A stretch of 64,000 bases of DNA from Actinokineospora spheciospongiae (GTDB lineage Bacteria; Actinomycetota; Actinomycetes; Mycobacteriales; Pseudonocardiaceae). The position numbers and the translations under genes were made by a program. The notes beneath the pieces are model-generated. The model was given only the letters and a program-made list of their open reading frames with translations, made no database searches and was not told where the DNA came from. The first letter of the stretch is position 1; every line of letters starts with the position of its first letter. Positions 51,598 to 61,714 of this stretch are shown here, piece by piece. The stretch lies in contig NZ_AYXG01000051.1 in assembly GCF_000564855.1 (NCBI RefSeq), positions 62,001 through 126,000 of the forward strand, given 5' to 3'.

Positions 51598-52047
51598 TCA
51601 GCCCCGGTGGCCGAGGGGGTCGAGGTGTTCGGGCGTGGCGTCGTCGGCCGTGGTGGACTCGGACAGGGCGCGCCACCGCTCGTCCTCGGCGAGCAGGGAG
51701 CGGCCCGCGGCGGTCGCGTAGGCGTGGGCGTCGACGCCGACGAGCAGGCGCAGCGGCGGCTCGTCGAGGTCGACCAGGTCAAGGACCAACCGGGCGACCT
51801 TGGCGGGGTCGCCGGCGCCGGTCGCGCCCGACGCGTGCACGGCGGCCGTCCGACCGACGGTCCCGGCGTACTCCGGCCGGATCGCGGCGGTCCGCATGGA
51901 CGCCCCCGCCCAGTCGGTGCGCACCCCGCCCGGCTCCACGACGGTCACCCCGATGCCCAGCGGCGCCACTTCCCGCGCGAGCACGGACACCGACACCGGG
52001 ACCAGGCGCCAGGTCGTGGTCGACGCCGTGGCCGCCCTCCTGACCTG
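51598..52047 (-). pseudogene. 5'-truncated short-chain dehydrogenase/reductase
   Basis: A minus-strand frame ending at 51598 carries only the C-terminal half of an SDR: SVLAREVAPLGIGVTVVEPG, GVRTDWAG, DPAKVARLVLDLVDLDEPPL and RLLVGVDAHAYATAAGRSLL. The N-terminal TGxxxGIG motif and the YxxxK active site are absent; upstream sequence loses similarity and meets the end of the deaminase-like gene at 52058. A deletion or insertion between two formerly separate loci has removed about 120-140 residues. Confidence 0.75.
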
Positions 52048-52057
52048 AGCGGGCGCG

Positions 52058-52882
52058 TCAGGACAGGTAGGCCCCGATCCGCTTGAGCCACTGCTCGCAG
52101 TTCCCGCACGCCGCCCGCGCCTTCCACTTGCGCTGACCGGCATCCCACGTCCGCGCGTGGCTGAACACCCCACCGACCGGGATGTCCGCAACCGAGTTCA
52201 CGGCGTGCGCGACGAGGTACTGGTTCATGGCGTCGACCTCACCGCACACGTGGGTCTCCCACGCCTCGACCTGGTTGACGCCGTCGAGCAGGTCCCACAT
52301 CACCCGGTGCACCGCACCGTGACCGCTGGTGCCGACCCAGGAACCCCCGGCACCGTCGGCCATCCCCGCGATCACCGTGCCCACCACGCTGTCCGGCCCG
52401 TTCGCGTGCCGCTTGGTCTCGTCGAGGGCGATCGCCTGCGTGGTCTGCTTGGTGGCCTCCAACCACGCGACCCACCGCTGCTCGACCACCACCTCCGCCG
52501 CGAACTTCGCCACGGGACCCTGCAGGTCGGCGAAGAACCCCCAGGAATCACCACCCGGGTAGTCCTTCCACCCGGCGAACGCGACCAGCGCCTGCCGGGC
52601 AGCCCCCAGGTCCCGCCCAGCCGCAACGCTCACCCGCGCGAACTGCTGCTCGACCGCCTCCAACTTCTCCTTCTCCGAACTGAGCTTCCGCGCCTTCCCC
52701 AACCCCTGCGCCGCCGTGCGCCCCGCCTCGGCCCAGGTCTTGACGTCCACGGCGGTGGTGAGCAGGTTCGGGTCACCGGCGGGGTCGAACAGGTCGGCCG
52801 GGGTGAACACGGTCTTCAGCTTCTCGCGCACGGCGGGCTTGATGTCGTCATAGGACTTCGGCTTCGGGTGGGCACTCGTCAT
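52058..52882 (-). CDS. Deaminase-fold protein (YwqJ-like), possible toxin
   Basis: ATG 52882, 6 bases after GGAG; 274 aa. The C-terminal 75 residues show a nucleic-acid/nucleotide deaminase pattern: HVCGEVDAMNQYLVAHAV (Cys-x-Glu with the proton-shuttling Glu) and, 45 residues later, RAACGNCEQWLKRIGAYL (CxxC). This Cys-x-E/CxxC arrangement is that of YwqJ-type toxin deaminases of polymorphic systems. Residues 1-195 are an alpha-helical region without recognised domain (KPAVREKLKTVFTPADLFDP; EKLEAVEQQFARVSVAAGRD). No immunity gene is obvious downstream, only the truncated SDR, and the CRISPR array lies 264 bases upstream. It may be an orphan effector, a CRISPR-neighbouring defence protein or a stand-alone deaminase. 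Confidence 0.6.
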   Translation of the reverse strand: MTSAHPKPKSYDDIKPAVREKLKTVFTPADLFDPAGDPNLLTTAVDVKTWAEAGRTAAQGLGKARKLSSEKEKLEAVEQQFARVSVAAGRDLGAARQALVAFAGWKDYPGGDSWGFFADLQGPVAKFAAEVVVEQRWVAWLEATKQTTQAIALDETKRHANGPDSVVGTVIAGMADGAGGSWVGTSGHGAVHRVMWDLLDGVNQVEAWETHVCGEVDAMNQYLVAHAVNSVADIPVGGVFSHARTWDAGQRKWKARAACGNCEQWLKRIGAYLS

Positions 52883-53145
52883 CGGGGACTCCGGTCGGTG
52901 GGGTGTGCTGTGGCGCGCTCCCCCGAACGCCCGGCCAACCGCCGCGCAGCCCGACAATCGTACGCCGCACGCCCGCTCGCGGGAAGATCATTGCTGGATC
53001 TGCTCCCCGCAAGCGCGCCATTCGGCATTTACAGGCCAACACGGGCGGGGAACAGACGGTGATCAACCCACCACGCAGTTTCGAATCCCCGCCGGAAGTG
53101 ATGCTAGATTTGCCTCCGGGCACCGAAAACCGCAGGTCAAGAAGT
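52883..53145 (+). promoter_or_regulatory. Possible CRISPR leader and intergenic region
   Basis: Between the deaminase-like gene and the first repeat there are 263 bases; the last 100 are less GC-rich (GTGATGCTAGATTTGCC) and could be the leader if the array is read on the plus strand. The first two repeats, at this side, differ from the consensus by one T, which is unusual for a leader-proximal end. Confidence 0.35.
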
Positions 53146-53722
53146 GTTCTCCCCGCGCGAGCGGGGCTGTTCCCGCCTCCGTGGCCCGCGCGCTGGCCTG
53201 GGCCAAGTTCTCCCCGCGCGAGCGGGGCTGTTCCCCCCGCGTGGCGCCGGAACTTCTTCGGTGACGCGTCCTCCCCGCGCGAGCGGGGCTGTTCCTTCGC
53301 CGACGAACAGTACAAGTCGGTGCGTTTCGTCCTCCCCGCGCGAGCGGGGCTGTTCCCTGCTGCTCACCATCATGGAACGGGCGGCCCTCGTCCTCCCCGC
53401 GCGAGCGGGGCTGTTCCCGGGCGGGCCTGCGACCGGAACGGCGTCCCGTTGTCCTCCCCGCGCGAGCGGGGCTGTTCCGTACGCAGCGGGGGCGGCTTGT
53501 GCACCCGGTTGGTCCTCCCCGCGCGAGCGGGGCTGTTCCCGTCCTGGTCTCCGTCGGGCAGTTCCAGCGCGAGTCCTCCCCGCGTGAGCGGGGCTGTTCC
53601 GGATGTGGTGGCGCCGAAGGGCACCGACTGGGGGTCCTCCCCGCGCAAGCGGGGTTGTTCCCGCTTCCCCACGCGAGGCAATACCCCAGCGTGGGTCTTC
53701 CCCGCGCGAGCGGGGCTACCCC
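53146..53722 (+). CRISPR. Type I-E-like CRISPR array, 10 repeats, 9 spacers, no cas genes in window
   Basis: Ten repeats begin at 53146, 53207, 53268, 53329, 53390, 53451, 53512, 53573, 53634 and 53695, an exact 61-base period (28-29-base repeat, 32-33-base spacer). The repeat core CTCCCCGCGCGAGCGGGG forms a hairpin; flanks are GTC (GTT in repeats 1-2) and CTGTTCC. Length and the CCCCGCG...CGGGG stem are those of type I-E repeats. Repeat 8 has one and repeat 9 two substitutions, and repeat 10 loses its last bases, marking the trailer side. No cas genes lie within about 10 kb right or 53 kb left. Translations across the array with recurring Pro-Arg-Glu-Arg-Gly are not real proteins. Confidence 0.95.
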
Positions 53723-53911
53723 CACCACAGGCGCAACCGGAGGACCTCAGCCCCTTCCAACACAGGTGCGCCGGCGGGTACGAGGGCAGGTCCGGTCAGC
53801 CTTGCGCGCTCGGCGCGGGGCGCTGGGTCGTCATGCGCTCAAGGCGCCACGGGTGGGCGCAGCATGCACACGGGCTCATGCGACCTGCCCGGCCCAGCCC
53901 GGGAGCGGGGC

Positions 53912-54679
53912 TCACCAGGAGCGGGCGCCGAGGTTGCGGGAGACGGATCGGGCGGCGTCGCGGACGGTGGCGATGAGGTCGGGGCGGGGGGTGCGGTCCG
54001 GGGCGCAGACGCGTTCGATGGCGCCGGAGATGCCGATGGCGCCGACGACCACTCCCCGGTCGTCGTGGATGGGGGCGGCGATGCCTGCTTCGCCGGGGAC
54101 CAGTTCTTCGACGTCGGCGGACCAGTTCTGGGTGCGGACGCGCTTGAGGTCCTGGAGGACGGCTCGGCGGGTGGTGTGGGTGTGCGGGGTGACCGGGGTC
54201 AGTTCCAGGTCGTCGAGGATGGCGTCGCCTTCCAGGGCGAAGGCGAGGAGGACCTTGCCGAGGGCGCTGGCGTGCGGGGGCAGGAGGGCGCCGACCTCCA
54301 GGACCTGGAGGCTGTCGTCCGGGCGGAAGACGTGGTGCACGACCAGGACCTTGCCCTCGTGCAGGGAGCCGATGCGCACGCTCTCACCGGAGCGGGTGGC
54401 CAGGGAGTCCGACCAGTTGAGCGCGCGGGTGCGCAGTTCGTTGAGGTCCAGGTAGCTGTTGCCCAGGTGCAGCAGGGTGGCGCCGAGCCGGTACTTGCCG
54501 CCGGAGCGGTCCTGTTCGACGAAACCCACGTGCTGCAACGTGCGCAGGATGCCGTGCACGGTGCCCTTGGGCAGCTTCATGGCCTGCGCGAGTTCGACCA
54601 CGCCGAGCCTGCGGGAGCCGGAGGCCAGCAACCGCAGGATGGCGGCGGCGCGCTCGACGGACTGGATTCTCTCTGGCAC
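53912..54679 (-). CDS. IclR-family (GylR-like) regulator, first copy
   Basis: GTG 54679 is chosen because VPERIQSVERAAAILRLLAS aligns with the start of the second copy at 62497; GTG 54685 and ATG 54724 are upstream alternatives, and no clear RBS exists. 255 aa: winged helix (VELAQAMKLPKGTVHGILRT, LQHVGFVEQDRSGGKYRLGA) and an effector domain (VLVVHHVFRPDDSLQVLEVG, ALLPPHASALGKVLLAFALE, PIHDDRGVVVGAIGISGAIE). Strongly similar to the regulator at 61715. GylR-type proteins control glycerol catabolism in streptomycetes. A 15-base palindrome lies 25 bases upstream of the start, suggesting autoregulation. Confidence 0.9.
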   Translation of the reverse strand: MPERIQSVERAAAILRLLASGSRRLGVVELAQAMKLPKGTVHGILRTLQHVGFVEQDRSGGKYRLGATLLHLGNSYLDLNELRTRALNWSDSLATRSGESVRIGSLHEGKVLVVHHVFRPDDSLQVLEVGALLPPHASALGKVLLAFALEGDAILDDLELTPVTPHTHTTRRAVLQDLKRVRTQNWSADVEELVPGEAGIAAPIHDDRGVVVGAIGISGAIERVCAPDRTPRPDLIATVRDAARSVSRNLGARSW

Positions 54680-54703
54680 GCGCACACCATACCCGGCACC
54701 ACG

Positions 54704-54718
54704 TTCGACGATACCGAA
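54704..54718. promoter_or_regulatory. Palindromic IclR/GylR-type box
   Basis: TTCGACGATACCGAA is a 15-base palindromic element (CGTTCG/CGAACG arms extend it to 19 bases) just upstream of the first IclR gene. It shares 12 of 15 bases with a box in the glpK upstream region. Confidence 0.55.
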
Positions 54719-54792
54719 CGACACAGCCGATCAAGCGCGATCCCGGCGGGCTGCCCGCCCCGCGAAACCCGGCGGCAGGCGGCAACCGCCGG

Positions 54793-55749
54793 TCACCGCC
54801 CGGCAGCCGCCTCGGCGAAGGCCGTGCCGACGGCTTCCAGCGCGGCGGGGAGGCCGGAGGTCCAGTAGTCCCACTCGTGCGCGCCCTCCCGCGCCATGAA
54901 CCGGTGTGGCACCGCCTTCGCCGTCAGCGCCAGGTGCAGGTCGGCGTTGCCCTCGAAGAAACCGTCGTACGAGCCGCAGTCCAGGAAGTACGCGGTGCGC
55001 GACAGCGCCTCGGCGGGGGTGCGGGTGATCGTGTCGAGCAGGTTCCACTGCCGGTAGCGGTCGTTCAGCCGAGCCTGCCCGACCAGGCCGGCGCCCCACG
55101 CCCTGGCGTAGCGCCAGTCGAATTCCGCCTGCGGCAGCGCGGTGATCTGCGCATCCGTGCGGTGTCCGACGCTGAGGCCGAAGGCCGCGCTGAACAGGCC
55201 GGGGTTGCCGAACGCGAAGGACAGCGCCCCGAAGCCGCCCATGGACTCGCCGCCGATGGCCCGGCGGGCGGGCGAGCCGCCCGCGCCGTGCCGCGCCTCC
55301 ACCCCGGGCAGCAGTTCGCGCACCACCATCTCCGCGTACCGGAAGGACCCGTCGGCGTCGTCCATGTAGTACGTCTGCGCCTGTTCGGTGAGGGGTCGGG
55401 TCGGGTCGCGGCGGGCGTCGGGCATCACCACGACCGTCGGGGGGAGGGTGCCCGAGGCGATGGCGCGGTCGGCGATCGGGCCGAGACCCAGGCCCGGCCA
55501 CTCGGTGTCGTCGCCGATCAGGCCGTGCAGCAGGTACAGCACCGGGTGGCGCCTGCCGGGGCGGTGGCCGGGGGGCAGGTAGAGGGAGTAGCGGACGTCC
55601 TGGCCCAGGATGCGGCTGCGCAGCCGCAGTCCCTCCTCGACCCGACCCGCGGGCACCGGACGCGCCGGGGTCGCCGTCGCGGCGGTGGACCCCAGCAGGG
55701 TCGTCGCCACGGCGGTGGTGGTCGTGGCCAGCATCGCTCGTCGGTTCAC
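54793..55749 (-). CDS. Exported esterase of the antigen 85/esterase D-like alpha/beta hydrolase family
   Basis: GTG 55749, 5 bases after GGAGG; 318 aa. A twin-Arg start ([20 protein letters not shown]) with a cleavable signal leads to a hydrolase: [32 protein letters not shown] (oxyanion region), [20 protein letters not shown] (nucleophile Ser), [20 protein letters not shown] (Asp/Glu) and [18 protein letters not shown] (His). Family members are mycolyltransferases, feruloyl esterases or other carboxylesterases. Divergent from glpK, with shared palindromic boxes between them. Confidence 0.88.
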   Translation of the reverse strand: MNRRAMLATTTTAVATTLLGSTAATATPARPVPAGRVEEGLRLRSRILGQDVRYSLYLPPGHRPGRRHPVLYLLHGLIGDDTEWPGLGLGPIADRAIASGTLPPTVVVMPDARRDPTRPLTEQAQTYYMDDADGSFRYAEMVVRELLPGVEARHGAGGSPARRAIGGESMGGFGALSFAFGNPGLFSAAFGLSVGHRTDAQITALPQAEFDWRYARAWGAGLVGQARLNDRYRQWNLLDTITRTPAEALSRTAYFLDCGSYDGFFEGNADLHLALTAKAVPHRFMAREGAHEWDYWTSGLPAALEAVGTAFAEAAAGR

Positions 55750-55792
55750 CGAGGCCTCCGCGTGGGGTGGGGATGACGGCGACGGTAGCGAA

Positions 55793-55837
55793 TTCGGCCA
55801 TGCCGAACAAGCAGCCGAATGGGTCGGCGATGTCGAA
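55793..55837. promoter_or_regulatory. Two palindromic boxes in esterase/glpK divergent region
   Basis: TTCGGCCATGCCGAA (55793-55807) and GTCGGCGATGTCGAA (55823-55837) are related to the box before the first IclR gene; their centres are 30 bases apart, about three helical turns. A separate 7-base perfect inverted repeat TACGTAG/CTACGTA (55858-55875) lies closer to glpK. Confidence 0.55.
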
Positions 55838-55985
55838 CCCGGCCGCACGACCGCGAGTACGTAGAAACCTACGTATTCCTGCGGATACCCCCGCTCCGGG
55901 GACGCGCACAGACTGGCCGCGACCCCCGGGGCGGCTCGACGCGGAGCCGGAGACCGTCCCGTCCCGACCCCGGAAAGGGACACCC

Positions 55986-57503
55986 GTGAGCGATCCCCGG
56001 TACGTCGCCGCCATCGACCAGGGCACCACGTCGAGCCGGTGCATCGTCTTCGACGGCCGGGGCGGCATCGTGTCGCTGGCCCAGCGCGAGCACCGGCAGA
56101 TCTTCCCCCGCCCCGGCTGGGTGGAGCACGACGCGGCCGAGATCTGGTCCACCGTGGAGCAGGTGGTGCTGGAGGCGCTGGAGGACGCGGGCCTGGCGCC
56201 GGGCGACCTGGCCGCCGTGGGCATCACCAACCAGCGCGAGACGACCGTGGTGTGGGACCGGACCACCGGCCGCCCGGTGCACAACGCCATCACCTGGCAG
56301 GACACCCGCACCGCCGACCTGGTGTCCGAGCTGGCGGGCGCGGAGGGACCGGACCGGTTCCGGGACCGCTGCGGCCTGCCGCTGGCCACCTACTTCTCCG
56401 GTCCCAAGCTGGTGTGGCTGCTGCGCGAGGTGCCCGGCCTGGCCGAGCGGGCGGCCCGCGGCGAGGTGCTGTTCGGCACCGTCGACAGTTGGCTGATCTG
56501 GAACCTGACCGGCGGGGTGGACGGCGGGGTGCACGTCACCGACGTGACCAACGCCAGCCGCACCATGCTGATGGACCTCACCAAGCTCCAGTGGGACCAG
56601 GACACCCTCGACACCATGGGCGTCCCGGCGGCGGTGCTGCCGGAGATCAAACCCTCCTCGCACGTCTACGGCACCGCCCGGGGCGCGCTGGCGGGCGTGC
56701 CGGTGGCGGCGGCGCTGGGTGATCAGCACGCGGCGCTGTTCGGGCAGACCGCGTTCGACCGCGGCGACGTCAAGAGCACCTACGGCACCGGCAGCTTCCT
56801 CGTCCTCAACACCGGGGACACGCTGGTCCGCTCGGAGAACGGGCTGCTGACCACGGTCGCCTACCAGCTCGACGGCGTGCCCGCGACCTACGCGCTGGAG
56901 GGGTCGATCGCGGTGACCGGCGCGCTGGTGCAGTGGTTCCGCGACCGGCTGGGCCTGATCCACTCGGCGGCGGAGATCGAGACGCTGGCCAACACCGTGG
57001 CCGACAGCGGCGGCTGCTACATCGTGCCCGCGTTCTCCGGGCTGTTCGCCCCGCACTGGCGCGGCGAGGCCCGGGGGGTGATCACCGGGCTGACCGGCTA
57101 CGTCGGCCGCGGCCACCTGGCCCGCGCGGCGCTGGAGGCCACCGCGTGGCAGACCAGGGAGGTGGTCGACGCGATGCGCGCGGACACCGGCATCGCGCTC
57201 ACCGGCCTGCGGGTCGACGGCGGCATGACCGCCAACAACACCCTGATGCAACTGCTGGCCGACGCGCTGGCGGTCCCGGTGGCCCGCCCGACCGTGGCGG
57301 AGACGACCTGCCTGGGCGCGGCGTACGCGGCGGGGCTGGCGGTCGGCTACTGGCCCGACCTGGACAGCCTGCGCGGCAACTGGCACAAGGCCGCCGAGTG
57401 GACCCCCGGCCTGGACGCCGACCTGCGCGAGCGGCGGTTCCGCAAGTGGCGCAAGGCCGTCGAGCGCAGCCTGGACTGGATGGACGAGGATGACCTTGAC
57501 TAG
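55986..57503 (+). CDS. glpK: Glycerol kinase
   Basis: GTG 55986, 7 bases after AAGGG; 505 aa, normal length. Motifs: [20 protein letters not shown] at the start, [63 protein letters not shown]-like [60 protein letters not shown] and [11 protein letters not shown]. It phosphorylates glycerol with ATP to glycerol 3-phosphate, the substrate of GlpD encoded at 62584. No glycerol facilitator gene is in the window. Upstream palindromes suggest IclR control. The last 14 bases overlap the following hydrolase gene. Confidence 0.97.
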   Translation: MSDPRYVAAIDQGTTSSRCIVFDGRGGIVSLAQREHRQIFPRPGWVEHDAAEIWSTVEQVVLEALEDAGLAPGDLAAVGITNQRETTVVWDRTTGRPVHNAITWQDTRTADLVSELAGAEGPDRFRDRCGLPLATYFSGPKLVWLLREVPGLAERAARGEVLFGTVDSWLIWNLTGGVDGGVHVTDVTNASRTMLMDLTKLQWDQDTLDTMGVPAAVLPEIKPSSHVYGTARGALAGVPVAAALGDQHAALFGQTAFDRGDVKSTYGTGSFLVLNTGDTLVRSENGLLTTVAYQLDGVPATYALEGSIAVTGALVQWFRDRLGLIHSAAEIETLANTVADSGGCYIVPAFSGLFAPHWRGEARGVITGLTGYVGRGHLARAALEATAWQTREVVDAMRADTGIALTGLRVDGGMTANNTLMQLLADALAVPVARPTVAETTCLGAAYAAGLAVGYWPDLDSLRGNWHKAAEWTPGLDADLRERRFRKWRKAVERSLDWMDEDDLD

Positions 57504-59424
57504 GAAGACATCGACCAGGACAACACCGTCGACCGAACACTCCCCCGCAGCGAGCCGGGCACCGGTCAGGCGGATCAGCCTGCTGTTCGTCGTCGGCTTG
57601 GCGCTGGTGCTGGTCGGCGGCGCGTTCGCCGCGGTGGTCAACACCGACTTCGGCCGGGTCAGCGTGACCGACACCCGGTTCACCGGTGAGGGCGGGCAGT
57701 CGCTCGGCGGGCTGCTCTACGTGCCGGACGGCGTCACCGCCGATTCCCCGGCGCCCGCCGTGCTCGCGGTGCACGGCTACGTCAACTCGCGGGAGACGAT
57801 GTCCCCGGTCTCCGTCGAACTGGCCCGGCGCGGGTACGTGGTGCTGGAGCTGGACCAGGCCGGGCACGGCACGTCGGCGGCCCCCGCGTTCGCGCACGGC
57901 TACGGCGGCCCGGCCGCGCTGCGCCACCTGCGCTCCCTGGACTTCGTCGACCGCGACAACGTCGGGCTGGTCGGGCACTCCATGGGCGGTTGGACGGTGT
58001 TGCAGGCCGCGGCGGCCGTGCCCGACGGCTACCGGTCGCTGGTGCTGATGTCGTCGGCGCCGTTCCCCGCCGGTCCGTCGACCGGGGGCGGTGCGGCGGC
58101 CACCCCGAAGGGGACGACGACGTTCCCGCGCAACACCGCCGTGGTCGTGTCCACGGTGGAGGAGTTCTCCGGCTCGATGTGGCAGTCGGCCAACCCTGTC
58201 GACATCAACGGCGCACCGAACATGGAGTCGCTGTTCGGCACGGACTCACCGGTCCGCGAGGGCACCGTCTACGGCGACGTGGGCGCCGGGACCGGGCGGG
58301 TGCTGCACCGGCCGTCCACTGTGCACGCCGGGGTCACCCACGACCCGGCCGCCGTGGGGCACGTGGTGGACTGGTTCGGCCGGACGCTGACCGGGGCGGG
58401 CTCGGCGGGCGGGCAGGTCTGGTGGCTCAAGGAGCTGGGCACGCTCGTGGCCATGGTCGGCGGCGTGCTGTCGGTCTTCGGCGTCGCCAAGACCCTGGCC
58501 CGGCGACCGGAGCGGCCCGCGGTCCCGGCCGCCACCGGGCGCGGCTGGTGGGTGGCGGCGCTCGCGGCGACGGCCATCCCGGCGATCACGTTCATCCCGG
58601 TGATGAAGTACGCGCCGAAGCTGTTTCCCCCCGGCGCCTGGTTCAGCCAGAGCGTGTCCAACTGGGTGTTGGCCTGGGCGCTGCTGAACGCGGTGATCAC
58701 CGCCGTGGCGCTGGTCCCGTGGCTGGTGCGCGGGTGGGTGCCGCTGTCCGGGGTGCTGCCCGGGTCGTGGCGGGCGGCGGGGCGGGCGGTCGGGCTCGGA
58801 GCCGCGGCCGTGGGCACGATGCTCGGGCTGGTGTTGGCGTCGGACCTGCTGTTCAAGACCGACTTCCGGTTCTGGGTGCTGGCGTTCCGCGCGCCGACCG
58901 CCCCGCAACTGGTCACCGCGTTCTGCTACGCGCTGCCGCTGCTGGTGTTCTTCGTGGTCTTCTCCACGCTGCTCAACACCCAGTTGCGGGTGGGCGGGCG
59001 GCGCGGGTACTGGGCGGCGGCGCTGGTCCCGTCGGTGGGGCTGGCGGTGCTGGTGCTGGTGCAGTACTCGCGGTTCCCGTTCGGCGGGGAGCTGGTGTTC
59101 CCCGGCTACCAGTTGCACACGATCGTCGCCTACCAGGTGGTGGTGCTGCTGGCGGTGGCCGGGGTGCTGTGCGTGGCGCTGTTCCGGTGGACCGGGAGCG
59201 TGCTGCCCGGTGCTGTCGCCTCGGCGCTGTTGGCCGCGTGGTGCATGACCGCGGGGACGGCGACGCAGGCCGCGGTGGGTGAGTGGGGGCCGGTGCCCTG
59301 GGCGGTCCGGTTGGTCCTGCCGTTGCTGGCGGGGGTGGTGCTGCTCGTGGTCGCGGTCCGGTCGCGGCGCGGTGTGACCGGTTCGGACAGCACCTCGGGT
59401 GGTTCGGGGAGCGTTCCCGCCTGA
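57490..59424 (+). CDS. Alpha/beta hydrolase with multi-spanning membrane C-terminus
   Basis: ATG 57490 overlaps glpK; 644 aa. After a basic/Thr-rich start comes one membrane segment ([20 protein letters not shown]), then an extracytoplasmic hydrolase domain: [54 protein letters not shown] (Ser in GHSMGG), and [15 protein letters not shown] (possible His). The C-terminal half (about 310-630) has roughly eight membrane segments ([57 protein letters not shown]). Substrate unknown; cotranscription with glpK hints at lipid or glycerol-ester handling. Confidence 0.85.
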   Translation: MTLTRKTSTRTTPSTEHSPAASRAPVRRISLLFVVGLALVLVGGAFAAVVNTDFGRVSVTDTRFTGEGGQSLGGLLYVPDGVTADSPAPAVLAVHGYVNSRETMSPVSVELARRGYVVLELDQAGHGTSAAPAFAHGYGGPAALRHLRSLDFVDRDNVGLVGHSMGGWTVLQAAAAVPDGYRSLVLMSSAPFPAGPSTGGGAAATPKGTTTFPRNTAVVVSTVEEFSGSMWQSANPVDINGAPNMESLFGTDSPVREGTVYGDVGAGTGRVLHRPSTVHAGVTHDPAAVGHVVDWFGRTLTGAGSAGGQVWWLKELGTLVAMVGGVLSVFGVAKTLARRPERPAVPAATGRGWWVAALAATAIPAITFIPVMKYAPKLFPPGAWFSQSVSNWVLAWALLNAVITAVALVPWLVRGWVPLSGVLPGSWRAAGRAVGLGAAAVGTMLGLVLASDLLFKTDFRFWVLAFRAPTAPQLVTAFCYALPLLVFFVVFSTLLNTQLRVGGRRGYWAAALVPSVGLAVLVLVQYSRFPFGGELVFPGYQLHTIVAYQVVVLLAVAGVLCVALFRWTGSVLPGAVASALLAAWCMTAGTATQAAVGEWGPVPWAVRLVLPLLAGVVLLVVAVRSRRGVTGSDSTSGGSGSVPA

Positions 59425-59469
59425 GCGGTGGCCGTCCCGGGCCCACCGGGACGGCTACCATCGGGCGGC

Positions 59470-61704
59470 GTGGCACCGGATGAGGCTGCGCCGCCCCTGG
59501 CGAACACCAGTTTCGTCGGGCGCGGCCGGGAGGACGCGCGGGTCCGGGACGCGCTCGGCACCGGCAGGCTGACCACGCTCACCGGCCCCGGTGGTGTCGG
59601 CAAGACCAGGCTGGCCGGGCACGTGCTGGCCGGGTACCCCGGTGCGGCGGTGTTCGTCGGGCTGGCCGAGTTGCGCGATCCCGGGCTGCTGCCGAACCTG
59701 GTCGCCGATCGGTTGGGGCTGCACCACCGGCCGGGGGAAGCGGTCGAGGACACCGTGCTGGACCACCTTCGCGGGCGGGAGCTGCTGCTGGTCCTGGACA
59801 ACTGCGAACACCTCGTCGAGGCGTGCGCGCGGTTCGCGCAGCGGGTCCTGGACAGGTGCCCGGGGGTGGTGGTGCTGGCCACCAGCAGGCAGTCGTTGGG
59901 GGTGGGTGGGGAGCGGGTGCTGCCGGTGCCGCCGTTGGCCGTGCCCGAACGGGGGACGGTGCTCGCGGAGGCGGCCGGGTACGACGCGGTGGTGTTGTTC
60001 GTCGACCGGGTGCGGGCGGTCGTGCCGTCGTTCCGGTTGACCCCGGGCAACGTGGACGACGTGGTGCGGCTGTGCGCGCACCTGGACGGGGTGCCGCTGG
60101 CCGTGGAGTTGGCGGCGGCGCGGGTGCGGGCGCTGTCGCCGGGGCAGATCGCCGATCGGTTGGTGGCGGGCGGGTCGCCGTTGGGCAGTGGGCCGCGCAC
60201 GGCTCCCGAGCGCCAGCGGACCCTGCGCGCCACCCTCGACTGGAGCCACGGGCTGTGCACGGCGGCGGAGCGGGCGGTGTGGCGGCGGCTGTCGGTGTTC
60301 GCGGGTTCCTTCGAGCTGGGGGCCGCCGAGTACGTGTGCGCCGGACCCGGGGTGGGCGCGGACGACGTGCTCGGGTTGGTGGACGCCCTGCTGGACAAGT
60401 CGGTGCTGGTGCGCGACGACCGGCCGGGTGCGCCGACGGCCCGCTACCGGGTGCTGGAGGTGCTGCGCGAGTACGGGCAGGAGCGGTTGCGCGAGGCCGG
60501 GGAGCTGACCGAGGTGTCCCGCCGCCACCGGGACGCCTTCGACCGGCTCACCGCCGAGGCCGACGCCGCCTGGCTCGGCCCGGACCAGGTGCGGTGGGCG
60601 GACCGGCTGCACCGCGAGCAGGCCAACCTGCGCGCGGCCCTGCACTGGTCGCTGACCGAGGCAGGGGAGGCCGGGGTGGCCCTGGCCATGGCCGCCCGGG
60701 TCGACGAGCACTGGACGCTGCACGGCCGCAACGCCGAGGCGCGGATGTGGCTCGACCGCGCCCTGGCGGCGGCGCCCGCCCACCCCGCCCGGGCCAAGGC
60801 GCTCAGCGTCAGCGCCCTGTACGCGCTCTGGCAGTACGACGTCCCGGTCGCCTCTGCCCGCCTCGACGAGGCCGAGGGCATCGCCGACGCGCCGGGACGC
60901 GCCCACGTCACCTACGTCCGGGCGCTCGGGGCGATGCTGCGGCGGGACTTCGCGGGCGCGGCCGACCTGGCCCGGCGGGCCGCCCGCGACGCCCCCGCCC
61001 GGCACCGACCGCACCCGCGCTGGATTCACGGCGTGTGCACCGCCGTCCTCGGTGACCTCGACACCGCGCGCACCCTGCTCGCCGACCTGGCCGCCGACGT
61101 GGTCGACCCGTACTACCTGGCCATGGCCCACTACGGCCAGGCGGTGGTCGAGGTCCTCTACGGCGACGCGGGCACCGCCGCCCGCGCGGCCAGGGCCGGG
61201 ATCGCGGCGGACCTGCTGCTGGGCAACCGGTTCGGCACCGCCCACCAGGTGGAGGCCCTGGCCTGGGTGCACGCCCGCCAGGGCGAGCACGCCCACGCGG
61301 GCCTGCTCTTCGGCGCCGCCGCCACGCTGTGGGAGGCGGTGGGCACCTCCCCGGAACAGGCGGGCTCACTGGCCGTGCCGCACTTCGACCACTGGGCGAT
61401 GGCCCGCGACGGGCTCGGCCACGACCGGTTCGACCAGGCGGTGGCCACCGGTCGGGCCCTGTCCTTCGAGCAGGCGGTGCGCTGCGCGCTGGCCCCCGCC
61501 CCGACCCGCGACCGCTCCGGGCTGACGCGCCGGGAGCACGAGATCGCGGTGCTGGTGGCCGAGGGGCTGTCCAACCGGGACATCGCGGCGAAGCTGGTGA
61601 TGTCCCCGCGCACGGCGGAGACGCACGTGCAGCACGTCCTGACCAAGCTGGGCTTCACCCGGCGCACCCAGATCGCCGCCTGGATCGCCGCCCGCGACCG
61701 GTGA
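59470..61704 (+). CDS. LuxR-family regulator with STAND-type ATPase domain, second copy
   Basis: GTG 59470 (GTG 59428 is an alternative; neither has a good RBS) gives 744 aa. P-loop TLTGPGGVGKTRLAGHVLAG, Walker B LLVLDNCEHLVEACARFAQR, then VVVLATSRQSLGVGGERVLP and GVPLAVELAAARVRALSPGQ, and a helical TPR-like middle. The LuxR helix-turn-helix is at the end (LTRREHEIAVLVAEGLSNRD, MSPRTAETHVQHVLTKLGFT). Same architecture as the protein at 8438. Target genes unknown; position between glpK and glpD suggests, but does not prove, a link to glycerol metabolism. Confidence 0.9.
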   Translation: MAPDEAAPPLANTSFVGRGREDARVRDALGTGRLTTLTGPGGVGKTRLAGHVLAGYPGAAVFVGLAELRDPGLLPNLVADRLGLHHRPGEAVEDTVLDHLRGRELLLVLDNCEHLVEACARFAQRVLDRCPGVVVLATSRQSLGVGGERVLPVPPLAVPERGTVLAEAAGYDAVVLFVDRVRAVVPSFRLTPGNVDDVVRLCAHLDGVPLAVELAAARVRALSPGQIADRLVAGGSPLGSGPRTAPERQRTLRATLDWSHGLCTAAERAVWRRLSVFAGSFELGAAEYVCAGPGVGADDVLGLVDALLDKSVLVRDDRPGAPTARYRVLEVLREYGQERLREAGELTEVSRRHRDAFDRLTAEADAAWLGPDQVRWADRLHREQANLRAALHWSLTEAGEAGVALAMAARVDEHWTLHGRNAEARMWLDRALAAAPAHPARAKALSVSALYALWQYDVPVASARLDEAEGIADAPGRAHVTYVRALGAMLRRDFAGAADLARRAARDAPARHRPHPRWIHGVCTAVLGDLDTARTLLADLAADVVDPYYLAMAHYGQAVVEVLYGDAGTAARAARAGIAADLLLGNRFGTAHQVEALAWVHARQGEHAHAGLLFGAAATLWEAVGTSPEQAGSLAVPHFDHWAMARDGLGHDRFDQAVATGRALSFEQAVRCALAPAPTRDRSGLTRREHEIAVLVAEGLSNRDIAAKLVMSPRTAETHVQHVLTKLGFTRRTQIAAWIAARDR

Positions 61705-61714
61705 CCGGGCCAGG

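Noticed and set aside
53060-53110. Sequence TTTCGAATCCCCGCC resembling a tRNA T-arm
   Set aside because: No acceptor stem, anticodon arm or CCA-side pairing could be drawn around it.
53063-53976. Long overlapping ORFs on both strands across the repeat array with recurring SPRERGC / EQPRSRGED peptides
   Set aside because: They are translations of the CRISPR repeats in several frames; the 61-base period shifts the frame each unit and no RBS supports them.
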